A stretch of 14,526 nucleotides of DNA from an uncultured Collinsella sp. (GCA_934650975.1 CAKUFW010000050.1:1-14526); one strand, 5' to 3'; shown: positions 6,491 to 13,833, numbered from the stretch's first letter. The notes: a model not told the origin generated them from the letters alone. Program-made: numbers and translations.

Positions 6491-8350
6491 TCACTGGGCG
6501 AATTGGCTGCAGTAGAGTTCGGCGTAGAAGCCGCCTGCCGCGAGCAGTTCGTCGTGCGTGCCGCGCTCGATAATCTCGCCGTCTCGCATGACCAGGATGC
6601 AGTCGGCGTTGCGGATCGTGCTCAGACGATGCGCCACGACAAAGCTCGTGCGACCGGCCATGAGCTCGTCGAACGCCGCCTGCACCTGCAGCTCGGTGCG
6701 GGTATCGATGCTCGAAGTCGCCTCGTCCAGCAGCAGAATCGCCGGGTCGGTGAGCATGACGCGCGCGATGCACAGCAGCTGCTTTTGGCCCTGGCTAAAC
6801 GTGCCGCCGTCCTCGCCGATCACCGTGTCGTAGCCCTGGGGCAGCTGCACGATAAACTTGTGCGCATGCGCGCGCTTGGCCGCCTCGATAATCTGCTCGC
6901 GCGTGGCGTCGGGGCAACCGTAGGCGATATTGTCCGCCACCGTGCCCTCGAACAGCCAGGTGTCCTGCAGCACCATGCCAAAGGCGCGGCGCAGGCTCTC
7001 ACGCGTGTAGTCGCGCGAGGAACGGCCATCGACCGCAATGCGACCGGCATCGATATCGTAAAAGCGCAGCAGCAAATTGATGAGCGTTGTCTTGCCACAG
7101 CCCGTGGGACCGACCAGGGCAAACCGCATGCCGGGCTTGGCATCGATGCAGATGTCCTGCAGCAACTTACGGTCGGGCACGTAGCTAAAGTCCACATGCT
7201 CAAAGGCGACCTCGCCCTTCGGAGCGGTGAGCTCAATGGCATCCACAGCGTCGGGCTCCTGCTCGCGTGCATCGAGCAGCGCGAACATGCGGCGCGCCGA
7301 GGCATAGGCCGTCTGGATCTGCGTAATGACGTTCGTGACCTCGTTGAACGGCTTGGTGTACTGGTTGGCGTAGGACAGGAAGATCTGCACGCCGCCCACC
7401 GTGAGCGCCGCGGGCACGCCCGTGATCACGCCCACGCAGCCAATCACGGCGACCACGGCGTAGATGATGTTGTTGATAAAGCGCGTGCCGGGGTTGGAAA
7501 GCGAACCCATAAACTGCGCGCGCTCGCCCGCCGTATAGAGCTCGGCGTTGAGGGCATCGAAGCGCCGCTGAGCGCGTGAACCGTAGGCAAACGCATCCAC
7601 AAGCTTTTGCTCGCCCACATACTCCTCGATATGACCACCGAGCTGGCCTTGAATGCGCTGCTGCGCCGTAAAGCTCTTGTTGGAGAGCTTGGCGATGGCG
7701 CCGGCGGCAAAGATGGAAAGCGGCGTGACGAGCACCACCACGAGTGTCATGGTCAGGTTGATGGAGAGCATAAACGCGAGCGTGCCCACGATGGTGATGA
7801 CGCCGGTAAAGAGCTGCGTAAAGCCCTGCAGCAGGCCGTCACCCACCTGATCGACGTCGTTGACCACGCGGCTCATAAGGTCGCCGTGTGCGTGGCTGTC
7901 GATAAAGCTGAGCGGCATGCGGCTGAGCTTGTCGCTCGCCTCCACGCGCATGTCGCGCACCGTCTCGTAGGACAGGCGGTTGACGCAATAGCCCTGCAGC
8001 CACTGGAAGGCTGCGGCACCCACCACGACCAGTGCGAGTTTGGTGACGAGCGGCAGCAACGCGTCAAAGTCCACCTGTCCGGCGGCAACGATGAGGTCGA
8101 TGCCTTCGCCGATGAGGATGGGCGTATAGAGTTGCAGAATCACCGAGATGGCGGCACTCACAAACGACGCCGCAAACGAAATGCGGTGCGGACGCACGTA
8201 GCCCATCAGGCGACGGGTCACCGCGCCCACGGGATAGCGCTCAGGGTCGCCGGGCTGACGCGGGCCATCGCCCAGATCGTTGAGGTTATCGTTGCCGGAC
8301 ACATTGGCCGTCATCGTGGCGACCGAGCCGGAAGAAGTATACGGATTCAT
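6491..8350 (-). CDS. ABC exporter half-transporter, canonical-ATPase subunit (permease + ATP-binding domains)
   Basis: Membrane exporter subunit of 619 residues: an N-terminal six-helix type IV transmembrane domain (about 55-340) fused to a nucleotide-binding domain. Walker A is GPTGCGKTT (414-422), the Q-loop Gln is 462, Walker B ILLLDE ends in catalytic Glu543, and the H-loop His is 574 in VVAHRLSTI. The ABC signature is FSQGQ (518-522), not the usual LSGGQ. That is the form seen in the partner that completes the degenerate site in LmrCD/TM287-288-type heterodimers. The start at 8350 is firm: GAGGAGGG lies 7 bases upstream and the ATG directly follows the TAG of the upstream gene, so translation is coupled. 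The first 40 residues are polar and precede the membrane domain. Substrate (drug, lipid or peptide) cannot be told from sequence. Confidence 0.93.
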   Translation of the reverse strand: MNPYTSSGSVATMTANVSGNDNLNDLGDGPRQPGDPERYPVGAVTRRLMGYVRPHRISFAASFVSAAISVILQLYTPILIGEGIDLIVAAGQVDFDALLPLVTKLALVVVGAAAFQWLQGYCVNRLSYETVRDMRVEASDKLSRMPLSFIDSHAHGDLMSRVVNDVDQVGDGLLQGFTQLFTGVITIVGTLAFMLSINLTMTLVVVLVTPLSIFAAGAIAKLSNKSFTAQQRIQGQLGGHIEEYVGEQKLVDAFAYGSRAQRRFDALNAELYTAGERAQFMGSLSNPGTRFINNIIYAVVAVIGCVGVITGVPAALTVGGVQIFLSYANQYTKPFNEVTNVITQIQTAYASARRMFALLDAREQEPDAVDAIELTAPKGEVAFEHVDFSYVPDRKLLQDICIDAKPGMRFALVGPTGCGKTTLINLLLRFYDIDAGRIAVDGRSSRDYTRESLRRAFGMVLQDTWLFEGTVADNIAYGCPDATREQIIEAAKRAHAHKFIVQLPQGYDTVIGEDGGTFSQGQKQLLCIARVMLTDPAILLLDEATSSIDTRTELQVQAAFDELMAGRTSFVVAHRLSTIRNADCILVMRDGEIIERGTHDELLAAGGFYAELYCSQFAQ

Positions 8351-10204
8351 CTAGCAGCCCTCCTCTGCGCAGGTGGACGTCGAAGCGACCGGAGTGGACA
8401 TGGCCGCCGCGCTCCCCTGCTGGCCCTCGAGCTCCTCACGGCGGAGCTGCGACTGGCAAATCTCGCGGTAGAGCTGGCAGTTTGCGTACAGCTCGTCGTG
8501 TGTGCCCAGACCTGCGACCGAACCGTGATCGAGCACGCAGATCATGTCGGCATCGTGCACGGTCGAGACGCGCTGGCTCACGATGACCGTAGTCAGCGGC
8601 AGCCCGCCCTCGGCGGCGCCGCGGACGCCACGCTCGCGGATGGCATGGCGAAGTGCCGCGTCGGTCTTAAAGTCGAGCGCCGAGGCGGAGTCGTCCATGA
8701 TCAAAATCTGCGGCGAGCCCACCAGGGCGCGCGCAATGGTCAGGCGCTGGCGCTGACCGCCGCTAAAGTTCTTGCCGCCCGCCTCGACCGGGGCGTCGAG
8801 CCCCTGCGGCTTGTTGCGCACGAACTCGCTCGCCTGCGCCATATCGAGCGCCGCCCAGAGCTCCTCGTCGGTCGCGGACTCGTCGCGCCAGGTCAGGTTG
8901 CTGCGGATGGTGCCGCTCACCAGCGATGCGCGCTGCGGAACGGTCGCGACCACATGGCGCAGCTGGTCGATCGGCCAGGTGCGCACGTCGGCGCCCATCA
9001 CGCTCACGCTGCCGGCGCCCGCATCGTACAGGCGCGGGATAAGCGAGACGAGCGTGGACTTGCCGCTGCCCGTACCGCCGATAATGCCGAGCGTTTTGCC
9101 CAGCGGCAGCTCCAGAGTCACGTCATCAACGGCGTTGGCCGCGCCCGCGCCAAAGGAGAAGCTCGCATGGCTCAAGCTCAGCGCGGGGACCGGGGCAGCG
9201 TCGCCCGGCGCGCCCAGCTTGGGCAGCGCGACCGGCTCGTTGCCCTCGTCGCTAATGCTCGGCACGCAATTGAGCACCTCGTTGATGCGCGACGCGCTGG
9301 CGCTCGCCTTGGTAAAGACCACGACCAGGTTGGCAACGTAGACGATGGAGGTCAGGGTCTGCGTCATATAGTTGACAAACGCCATGACCTGGCCCTGCGT
9401 GAGCTCGCCCACGTTCACCTGGATGCCGCCCACCCACAGGATGGCGCACACGCCCAGGTTCATCACCAAAAACGTGACAGGGTTGAGAATCGACGAGAGC
9501 TTGCCGACCGCGATGGCGACATGCGCCTGGTCATCGGCGGCCTGGGCAAAACGCTCACGCTCGTGATCTTCGCGCACAAACGCGCGAACCACGCGAGCGC
9601 CCGAAAGGCCCTCGCGGCAGATAAGCGCGATGCGGTCGAGCTTTGCCTGCAGCTGCTTGTAGTACGGGACGCAGCGCGCCATGACAAACCAAAACACCAG
9701 ACCAATGGCGGGCGTGCAAATCAAAAAGATAATGCCGAGCTTAAGGTCGATGGCAAGAGCAGCGACCATGGAACCAACCGCCAGAAAGGGCCAGCGGATG
9801 AGCATGCGCACGCCCAGCGCCACGGCCAGCTGCACCTGATTGACGTCGTTGGTAATGCGCGTGATGAGCGACGGCGTGCCAAAACGGTCGAGCTCGGCAT
9901 AGCTCAGCTTGTTGATGTGCTGGTAGAGTGCGCCGCGAATATCGGTGCCCATGCCCTGCGAGGTGAGCGCCGCCATCTTTTGACAGACAAGCGTAAACGA
10001 GATGCCAATCACGGCCATGGCGCCAAGCAACATACCGTAGTGGACGACGGCGTTGACGTCGTGCGCGCCAATGCCCTTATCGATCATCTGCGCAATCACG
10101 AGCGGCGTCAGCAAGTCGAAAATCACTTCGATCAGCTTGCACGCAGGACCGATCACCATATACCGGCGAAACTTACCACCAAAACGCCTGAGCAGCTCAA
10201 TCAT
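8351..10204 (-). CDS. ABC exporter half-transporter, degenerate-site subunit (permease + ATP-binding domains)
   Basis: First gene of the exporter operon; 617 residues. An N-terminal six-helix membrane domain (about 15-305) precedes the ATPase domain. Walker A is GGTGSGKS (376-383), the Q-loop Gln is 424, and the signature is canonical FSGGQ (480-484). Walker B reads ILIMDD, so the catalytic Glu is Asp (505), and the H-loop His is replaced by Gln544 in VSQRVSTV. Those two changes make its own ATP site non-hydrolytic or slow, as in LmrC/TM287-type subunits. I chose the ATG at 10204 because GGGGAG (10214-10219 on the complement) lies 9 bases upstream and the protein then starts MIELLRRF, typical of the family; the frame stays open to a GTG at 10261. 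The C-terminus carries about 30 extra polar residues with two cysteines (CAEEGC). Its stop codon touches the next gene's start. Confidence 0.93.
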   Translation of the reverse strand: MIELLRRFGGKFRRYMVIGPACKLIEVIFDLLTPLVIAQMIDKGIGAHDVNAVVHYGMLLGAMAVIGISFTLVCQKMAALTSQGMGTDIRGALYQHINKLSYAELDRFGTPSLITRITNDVNQVQLAVALGVRMLIRWPFLAVGSMVAALAIDLKLGIIFLICTPAIGLVFWFVMARCVPYYKQLQAKLDRIALICREGLSGARVVRAFVREDHERERFAQAADDQAHVAIAVGKLSSILNPVTFLVMNLGVCAILWVGGIQVNVGELTQGQVMAFVNYMTQTLTSIVYVANLVVVFTKASASASRINEVLNCVPSISDEGNEPVALPKLGAPGDAAPVPALSLSHASFSFGAGAANAVDDVTLELPLGKTLGIIGGTGSGKSTLVSLIPRLYDAGAGSVSVMGADVRTWPIDQLRHVVATVPQRASLVSGTIRSNLTWRDESATDEELWAALDMAQASEFVRNKPQGLDAPVEAGGKNFSGGQRQRLTIARALVGSPQILIMDDSASALDFKTDAALRHAIRERGVRGAAEGGLPLTTVIVSQRVSTVHDADMICVLDHGSVAGLGTHDELYANCQLYREICQSQLRREELEGQQGSAAAMSTPVASTSTCAEEGC

Positions 10205-10248
10205 AAAAAGGCGCTCCCCATCATCATCCACACTCAATTCGAACCATG

Positions 10249-10278
10249 ATAGTACTGCCACCCCAGAGGATGCGTAAA
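10249..10278 (-). promoter_or_regulatory. Candidate promoter of the ABC exporter operon
   Basis: On the minus strand TTTACG (10273-10278) and TACTAT (10249-10254) are separated by 18 bp, each matching the sigma-70-type consensus at four of six bases. They lie about 45 bp upstream of the start at 10204. Weak evidence on its own; position is the main support. Confidence 0.3.
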
Positions 10279-10330
10279 CAACTCAACTAAGACGCGAATC
10301 CTTAGACAGGTAAGCACCAATGCCCCGACG

Positions 10331-10485
10331 CAACCAACGAGCAATACTCCACAAGGGATAGAACTATTCAGATCAATGCACCTTTACGGGTGATTTTTGC
10401 ACAACGGGGCCCGGGAGGCGGCGAGATATTTGGTAGTCGAGCAATCCCGCAGGCGCAGCCGAGGACCAGCGAGACGTTGCCCCAT
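10331..10485. repeat. 155-bp direct repeat, copy 1
   Basis: This aligns without gaps to 10521-10675 at an offset of exactly 190 bp. Similarity is strongest at 10421-10485, where only one base differs. Near 10379-10397, CACC and GGTG flank a short loop and are followed by ATTTTT, a small terminator-like hairpin on the plus strand. Unlike copy 2, this copy lacks a complementary 3' arm. No gene is seen in it. Confidence 0.8.
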
Positions 10486-10520
10486 AACGCCCGAATCGCG
10501 GGACCCCCGATGTTTTGGCA

Positions 10521-10675
10521 ACGCCAGCGAGCAACACAACGCACGGGATTGAATTCTTCAGATTAATGCGCCTTTACGGGTGATTTTTGGACGAAGTGGC
10601 CCGGCCGTCGGCGAGATATTTGGTAGTCGAGCGATCCCGCAGGCGCAGCCGAGGACCAGCGAGACACCAAATATC
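10521..10675. repeat. 155-bp direct repeat, copy 2
   Basis: Second copy, overlapping the left arm and loop of the 94-bp hairpin element at 10598-10691. The small plus-strand hairpin near 10569-10587 is retained: one A-to-G change in its left arm still allows a G-U pair. Divergence between copies is concentrated in the first 90 bp. Confidence 0.8.
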
Positions 10676-10691
10676 TCGCCGCCGGCCGGGC
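10598..10691. repeat. Long inverted repeat, 27-bp arms, between the ABC operon and ffs
   Basis: Arms at 10598-10624 and 10665-10691 match at 26 of 27 positions and enclose a 40-bp loop. The right arm begins just beyond the part shared closely with copy 1. The element starts 15 bp past the SRP RNA terminator T-run, in the direction of ffs transcription. There is no T-run after either arm. It may be a palindromic mobile repeat or a backup transcription barrier. Confidence 0.75.
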
Positions 10692-10705
10692 CAAATCGCG
10701 GCACC

Positions 10706-10722
10706 AAAAAGCGCCCGTGCGC
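10706..10722 (-). terminator. Intrinsic terminator at the 3' end of ffs
   Basis: On the minus strand GCGC-ACGG-GCGC is followed directly by TTTTT (10710-10706). The hairpin reuses bases that also close the SRP RNA outer stem, so termination and mature folding are alternatives for the same bases. Confidence 0.6.
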
Positions 10723-10829
10723 TCGATGGATTCGGATGCCCGACAGAGGCTCCTTATGGCTGCTTCCTTCCGGACCTGACCAGATTCGGAACATATCGTC
10801 ATCCGAACCCATCGAACGCGCTAGGCGCT
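10710..10829 (-). ncRNA. ffs: Signal recognition particle RNA (small bacterial SRP RNA, 4.5S type)
   Basis: RNA component of the signal recognition particle, which binds Ffh and directs membrane and secreted proteins to the translocon. Read on the minus strand, positions 10781-10758 carry the highly conserved domain IV core, including GGTCAGGTCCGGAAGGAAGC. The flanking arms pair as a long hairpin: AGCGCC (10824-10829) with GGCGCT (10710-10715), GCGC (10818-10821) with GCGC (10719-10722), and CGATGG/GGATG on the 5' side with CATCC/CCATCG on the 3' side. No Alu domain is present, as expected for the short form. A good promoter precedes it and a T-run follows. It sits near the TadA-type gene and tRNA-Ser, a neighbourhood also common in other Gram-positive genomes. 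Confidence 0.95.
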
Positions 10830-10835
10830 CGGTAT

Positions 10836-10864
10836 ATCTTACCCGCTCCCGCCCGCCACGGCAA
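10836..10864 (-). promoter_or_regulatory. Promoter of ffs
   Basis: Minus-strand TTGCCG (10859-10864) and TAAGAT (10836-10841) are separated by exactly 17 bp, placing transcription start about seven bases on, at the first bases of the SRP RNA outer stem. Confidence 0.7.
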
Positions 10865-10880
10865 GATAGCTAATTTGAGG

Positions 10881-10948
10881 CGGGGCCATTTTGACTACTT
10901 TTGACTACCCGGACGACCAGATTGGCAAAAGCAGTCAAAATAGCCCCG
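10881..10948. repeat. Inverted repeat, 16-bp arms, plus tandem 10-mer, upstream of ffs
   Basis: CGGGGCCATTTTGACT (10881-10896) and AGTCAAAATAGCCCCG (10933-10948) match at 15 of 16 positions. The one mismatch would be a G-U pair in a minus-strand RNA. TTTTGACTAC is repeated perfectly in tandem at 10889-10898 and 10899-10908, overlapping the left arm. The element ends 17 bp before the ffs -35 box. Confidence 0.6.
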
Positions 10949-10969
10949 TCCCAAAAAGACTGGTCTGGT

Positions 10970-11138
10970 GTTGCGCCACGAAAAGGGCCTATCTACTACG
11001 TTTAGGCCGTAGGGGTCGACCATAGCCAGCTTTTTCGATAATCAGCAAGCTGTTTACCTGCGGTTTTATTTTCGCAAATTCCGAGATGGTCAAGGATGCC
11101 CGGTTAAACGTAGTAGATAGCCGCCTTTTGTGGCGAAC
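10970..11138. repeat. 169-bp element with imperfect 34-bp terminal inverted repeats and inner stems
   Basis: CTATCTACTACGTTTA (10989-11004) is perfectly inverted at 11105-11120. The pairing continues outward with small gaps through CGCCAC (10974-10979) and GTGGCG (about 11130-11135). The interior holds further pairings: GACCAT near 11017 with ATGGTC near 11086, CAGCTT near 11030 with AAGCTG near 11048, and TGCG with CGCA around 11060-11076. The nested arrangement resembles a multi-branched RNA or a non-autonomous mobile element. No protein-coding frame is convincing. Confidence 0.6.
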
Positions 11139-11185
11139 GCTCCGATTCGAGGCTCAAGCCAGCCAGCTTCGGATGGCCATTCTCG

Positions 11186-11254
11186 AAGTTGCGGTGGAAT
11201 AGTTCCTGTTTGGCAGTCTGACGTCTCTTTCTAGGAACTATTCCACCGCAACTT
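11186..11254 (-). repeat. Perfect 22-bp inverted repeat after the deaminase-glycerate kinase gene
   Basis: Arms at 11186-11207 and 11233-11254 are perfectly complementary around a 25-base loop. The right arm begins 13 bases after the stop codon at 11268. With no T-run on either strand it is not a standard intrinsic terminator; it could protect the 3' end of the message or be a palindromic repeat insertion. Confidence 0.75.
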
Positions 11255-11267
11255 ATGGGGGATGGTT

Positions 11268-13049
11268 TTAGAGGCGGGCGAGGTCGTAGGCTTGGGCGGC
11301 GGCTTCGCCGGCGCAGATGAGGTTAGTTGTGGCTTCTTGGGGGTCAAGCGCTTGGTCGAGGGACATGGGCTTGCGGCAGATCGGCAATACCAAGTCGATG
11401 CCCTGTTCATACACCGCATCCAGGTTGTCGGCGCGACCGCCCACGACGGCAGCCACCGGCCTGCCATAGCGCTTGGCGCGACGCGCCACACCCACCGGAG
11501 CCTTGCCGGCAGCAGACTGCTCGTCCATGTTGCCCTCACCCGTTATGACCAGGTCGACATCGCGCACGCGCTCGTCGAACCCCACAAGGTCGAGTACCGT
11601 CTCAACGCCCGAGCGCAGCTCGGCGCCAAGTGCCAGCAAAGCAGCCCCCAGCCCACCGGCAGCGCCCGCGCCGGGCACGCCGAGCACCGAGCCAAACGTT
11701 CGCGCGCCCTCGGACACACGCAGCAACCCTTGAGCCCGAGCCTCGGCAATCGCCGTATCGAGCAGACGACCGTAGCCGACCATCCAGCTGTCATACCTGC
11801 TCAGCGCCCGGGCATCATCCGTCGGCAGGCCCTTCTGCCCGCCGAACACCGCCAGCGCGCCACGACGTCCCACGAGCGGATTCTCGACATCGGAAAGCAC
11901 GACGACACGCACGCCATCCAGTGCCCGCACCGCCGGCACCAGATCAACACCGGCCGCTTGCTCAAGGCCCGCGAGCCCCGGCGCAATATCGCAGCCACGA
12001 TCATCAACAAGACGAGCGCCCAATGCCTGCAGCATGCCGGCGCCGCCGTCGTTGGTGGCACTGCCGCCCAGTCCTATATATAGCGTCTTCGCCCCCGCGT
12101 GAACCGCGCGGAGCATGAGCTCGCCCACGCCATAGGTCGCAGCAGCCAGTGCCGCCGACTCCGTGCAAGGCGAATACCCAATGCCCGCGGCCTCGGCCAT
12201 CTCGATGACCGCAGACGCGCGCTCGGCATCCATCAGCATTCGGGCAGGCACGCGATTGCCCAGAGGGCCTGCGACCTCGCAGGTCACGACCTCACCGCCG
12301 CACGCGGCGACGGCGTCGAGTGTTCCCTCGCCGCCGTCCGCCAACGGCAGCGTGCTCATCTCGGCATCGGGCCACACGTGGCGCACGCCCTCGGCAACCG
12401 CCGACTCCGCCTGCGCGCTCGACACGCTGCCCTTAAAGGAGTCGATCGCCAGCAGCACACGACGCGGTCGGCGCTGCACGGGGCCAAAGTCGACCGCCGC
12501 GCTAGCAACCTCGTCGGCATCAGCCAGCGCCGCGGCATGAGCGGTATGCGCTTCAAGATCTGACCCGCAGTCGCAGCCGCAACCATCCGCGCCGCGCAAA
12601 CCGGCAAAATAGCTGCTCAGCACTTCACGGCACTCGTCTGCCAGCACGCCGGCCGTCACATTAAAGCGATGATTCAGACGCGAATCGGCATTGAGGTCGT
12701 ATAGCGAACCCAGCGCGCCCGCCTTGGCATCGGCCGCGCCATACACGCAGCGGCCCACGCGCGCGTTGACCATAAGGCCCGCGCACATGCAGCAGGGCTC
12801 GAGCGTCACATAAACGGTGCAGTCGGAAAGGCGCCAACGGCCGAGCGCCTGAGCGGCAGCGCACAACGCCGCAAACTCAGCATGCGCCGAAGGGTCTCGA
12901 TCGAGCTCGCGACGATTGTGCGCCTGCGCGACGATCTCGCCCGCGCACACCACCACGGCACCAATGGGCACCTCGCCCACCGCCGCGGCAGCACGCGCCT
13001 CGGCCAGCGCCTCGCGCATGAACTTCTCGTCGATTTCGGTGATCGTCAT
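11268..13049 (-). CDS. Fusion protein: TadA-type nucleoside deaminase + glycerate kinase
   Basis: One uninterrupted frame of 593 residues. Residues about 1-150 are a zinc-dependent cytidine/adenosine deaminase of the tRNA-adenosine deaminase (TadA) type: HAE (56-58) gives a zinc ligand and the proton-shuttle Glu, and PCCMC (85-89) the two Cys ligands. TadA makes inosine-34 in tRNA-Arg(ACG). Residues about 197-593 are a full-length GlxK/GarK-family glycerate kinase: LLAIDSFKGS (near 199), LADGGEGT (236-243), GGSATNDGGAGM (328-339) and GEGNMDEQSAAGK (504-516). It phosphorylates glycerate to 2- or 3-phosphoglycerate. The roughly 45-residue linker is acidic and Ala-rich and contains GCGCDCGSD (156-164). 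I chose the ATG at 13049: AGGGAAGG lies 6 bases upstream and the deaminase then starts at its normal N-terminus; the open frame reaches 13100, beside the tRNA. The two activities have no known link, so this fusion is odd. Confidence 0.9.
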   Translation of the reverse strand: MTITEIDEKFMREALAEARAAAAVGEVPIGAVVVCAGEIVAQAHNRRELDRDPSAHAEFAALCAAAQALGRWRLSDCTVYVTLEPCCMCAGLMVNARVGRCVYGAADAKAGALGSLYDLNADSRLNHRFNVTAGVLADECREVLSSYFAGLRGADGCGCDCGSDLEAHTAHAAALADADEVASAAVDFGPVQRRPRRVLLAIDSFKGSVSSAQAESAVAEGVRHVWPDAEMSTLPLADGGEGTLDAVAACGGEVVTCEVAGPLGNRVPARMLMDAERASAVIEMAEAAGIGYSPCTESAALAAATYGVGELMLRAVHAGAKTLYIGLGGSATNDGGAGMLQALGARLVDDRGCDIAPGLAGLEQAAGVDLVPAVRALDGVRVVVLSDVENPLVGRRGALAVFGGQKGLPTDDARALSRYDSWMVGYGRLLDTAIAEARAQGLLRVSEGARTFGSVLGVPGAGAAGGLGAALLALGAELRSGVETVLDLVGFDERVRDVDLVITGEGNMDEQSAAGKAPVGVARRAKRYGRPVAAVVGGRADNLDAVYEQGIDLVLPICRKPMSLDQALDPQEATTNLICAGEAAAQAYDLARL

Positions 13050-13081
13050 CGTTCGCCTTCCCTGTTGCAAATTCAAAACGA

Positions 13082-13090
13082 TGCTATCAT
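13082..13090 (+). promoter_or_regulatory. Extended -10 promoter of tRNA-Ser
   Basis: TGCTATCAT fits the extended -10 pattern TGN plus a hexamer matching TATAAT at five of six bases. It ends 10 bases before the tRNA. The only nearby -35-like sequence, TTGCAA at 13065-13070, is 14 bp away, too close, but extended -10 promoters can work without one. Confidence 0.5.
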
Positions 13091-13100
13091 TACGACTCAC

Positions 13101-13190
13101 GGAGAGATGGCAGAGCGGTTGAATGCGGCGGTCTTGAAAACCGTTGAGCGCGAGAGCGTTCCGGGGGTTCGAATCCCCCTCTCTCCGCCA
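13101..13190 (+). tRNA. tRNA-Ser (anticodon UGA)
   Basis: The acceptor stem GGAGAGA pairs with TCTCTCC, followed by discriminator G and an encoded CCA at 13188-13190. The anticodon loop is CTTGAAA in the CGGT/ACCG stem, giving UGA, which reads UCA and related serine codons. A long variable arm (GAGCGCGAGAGCGTTC region) and T-loop GGTTCGAATCC support a class II serine tRNA. It lies just upstream of, and divergent from, the deaminase fusion gene. Confidence 0.95.
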
Positions 13191-13193
13191 CTT

Positions 13194-13778
13194 TTAGTGA
13201 TTCACCGGTGTCATGGTTCGTTCGAACAGCGCATCGACCACGTCGGCGATCTCGGACCGACGCTCAAGATCGTGACCCGATTCCCACCATTTTGTGAACA
13301 GTCGAATAATGCCGCCAGCGATAAACTCCGATGTTGTCTCGAGCGACACGGGGGCCAATGCGTCTTCGTCAAGTGTGCTCATTACGCGCTCGTGGATGGA
13401 GTGGGCAATGCGGTCGCAAATCATGCTGGTCAGCATGCCCGACATGCTGCTCTCTAGGATGTTATCCATGAGCTGATCATGCGCCAGAATCATATCCATG
13501 GCGTCGGCGAACACCTCATGACGGAGCACGCGCACGTCGTCGGCCGGTGCCGCGCCCCCCTTACCGGTCCGCTTTTGCGGCAGGCCCGACATGAGCTCAT
13601 CGATATAGAATGCGAAGTAATCGTTTTTGTCGCGGAAGTGCTTGTAGAACGTCGTGCGACGAATCATGGCGCGGTCGCACAGCATAGCGACCGTCACGTC
13701 CTCAAACCGATGCTCTTCGAGCAGCTCGGTAAAGGCCTCGAACAGGGCCCGATAGGTTTTCTTGATGCGAAGGTCCAT
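13194..13778 (-). CDS. TetR/AcrR-family transcriptional regulator
   Basis: DNA-binding one-component regulator of 194 residues. The N-terminal TetR helix-turn-helix spans about residues 27-50 (VTVAMLCDRAMIRRTTFYKHFRDK); TTFYKHFRDK is the family's recognition-helix region. The C-terminal two-thirds, the ligand and dimer domain, carries no motif I can assign, so the inducer is unknown. I chose the ATG at 13778 because GAGGAGGG sits 8 bases upstream; the open frame extends to a GTG at 13814. It is divergent from lemA, across a 212-bp gap containing a dyad, so autoregulation is plausible, and lemA control possible. Its stop codon lies 3 bases beyond the 3' end of the tRNA gene, so the two converge with no room for a separate terminator. 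Confidence 0.88.
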   Translation of the reverse strand: MDLRIKKTYRALFEAFTELLEEHRFEDVTVAMLCDRAMIRRTTFYKHFRDKNDYFAFYIDELMSGLPQKRTGKGGAAPADDVRVLRHEVFADAMDMILAHDQLMDNILESSMSGMLTSMICDRIAHSIHERVMSTLDEDALAPVSLETTSEFIAGGIIRLFTKWWESGHDLERRSEIADVVDALFERTMTPVNH

Positions 13779-13827
13779 ACGTATCGCCCTCCTCAAGGAA
13801 AAAACAGCGCTCACTAATCTGTCGCAT

Positions 13828-13833
13828 ATCTTA
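13828..13833 (-). promoter_or_regulatory. Candidate -10 box of the TetR-family gene
   Basis: Minus-strand TAAGAT, the same hexamer as the ffs -10 box, about 50 bp upstream of the start at 13778. No good -35 sequence is seen 17 bp further up. Confidence 0.3.

Noticed and set aside
7607..10249. 880-codon plus-strand open frame
   Set aside because: It runs antisense through both ABC genes, is full of His/Arg/Ala/Asp runs typical of shadow frames in GC-rich DNA, and matches no family.
10558..10904. Short open frames on both strands around ffs
   Set aside because: They overlap the SRP RNA and repeat copy 2, lack ribosome sites and have low-complexity composition.
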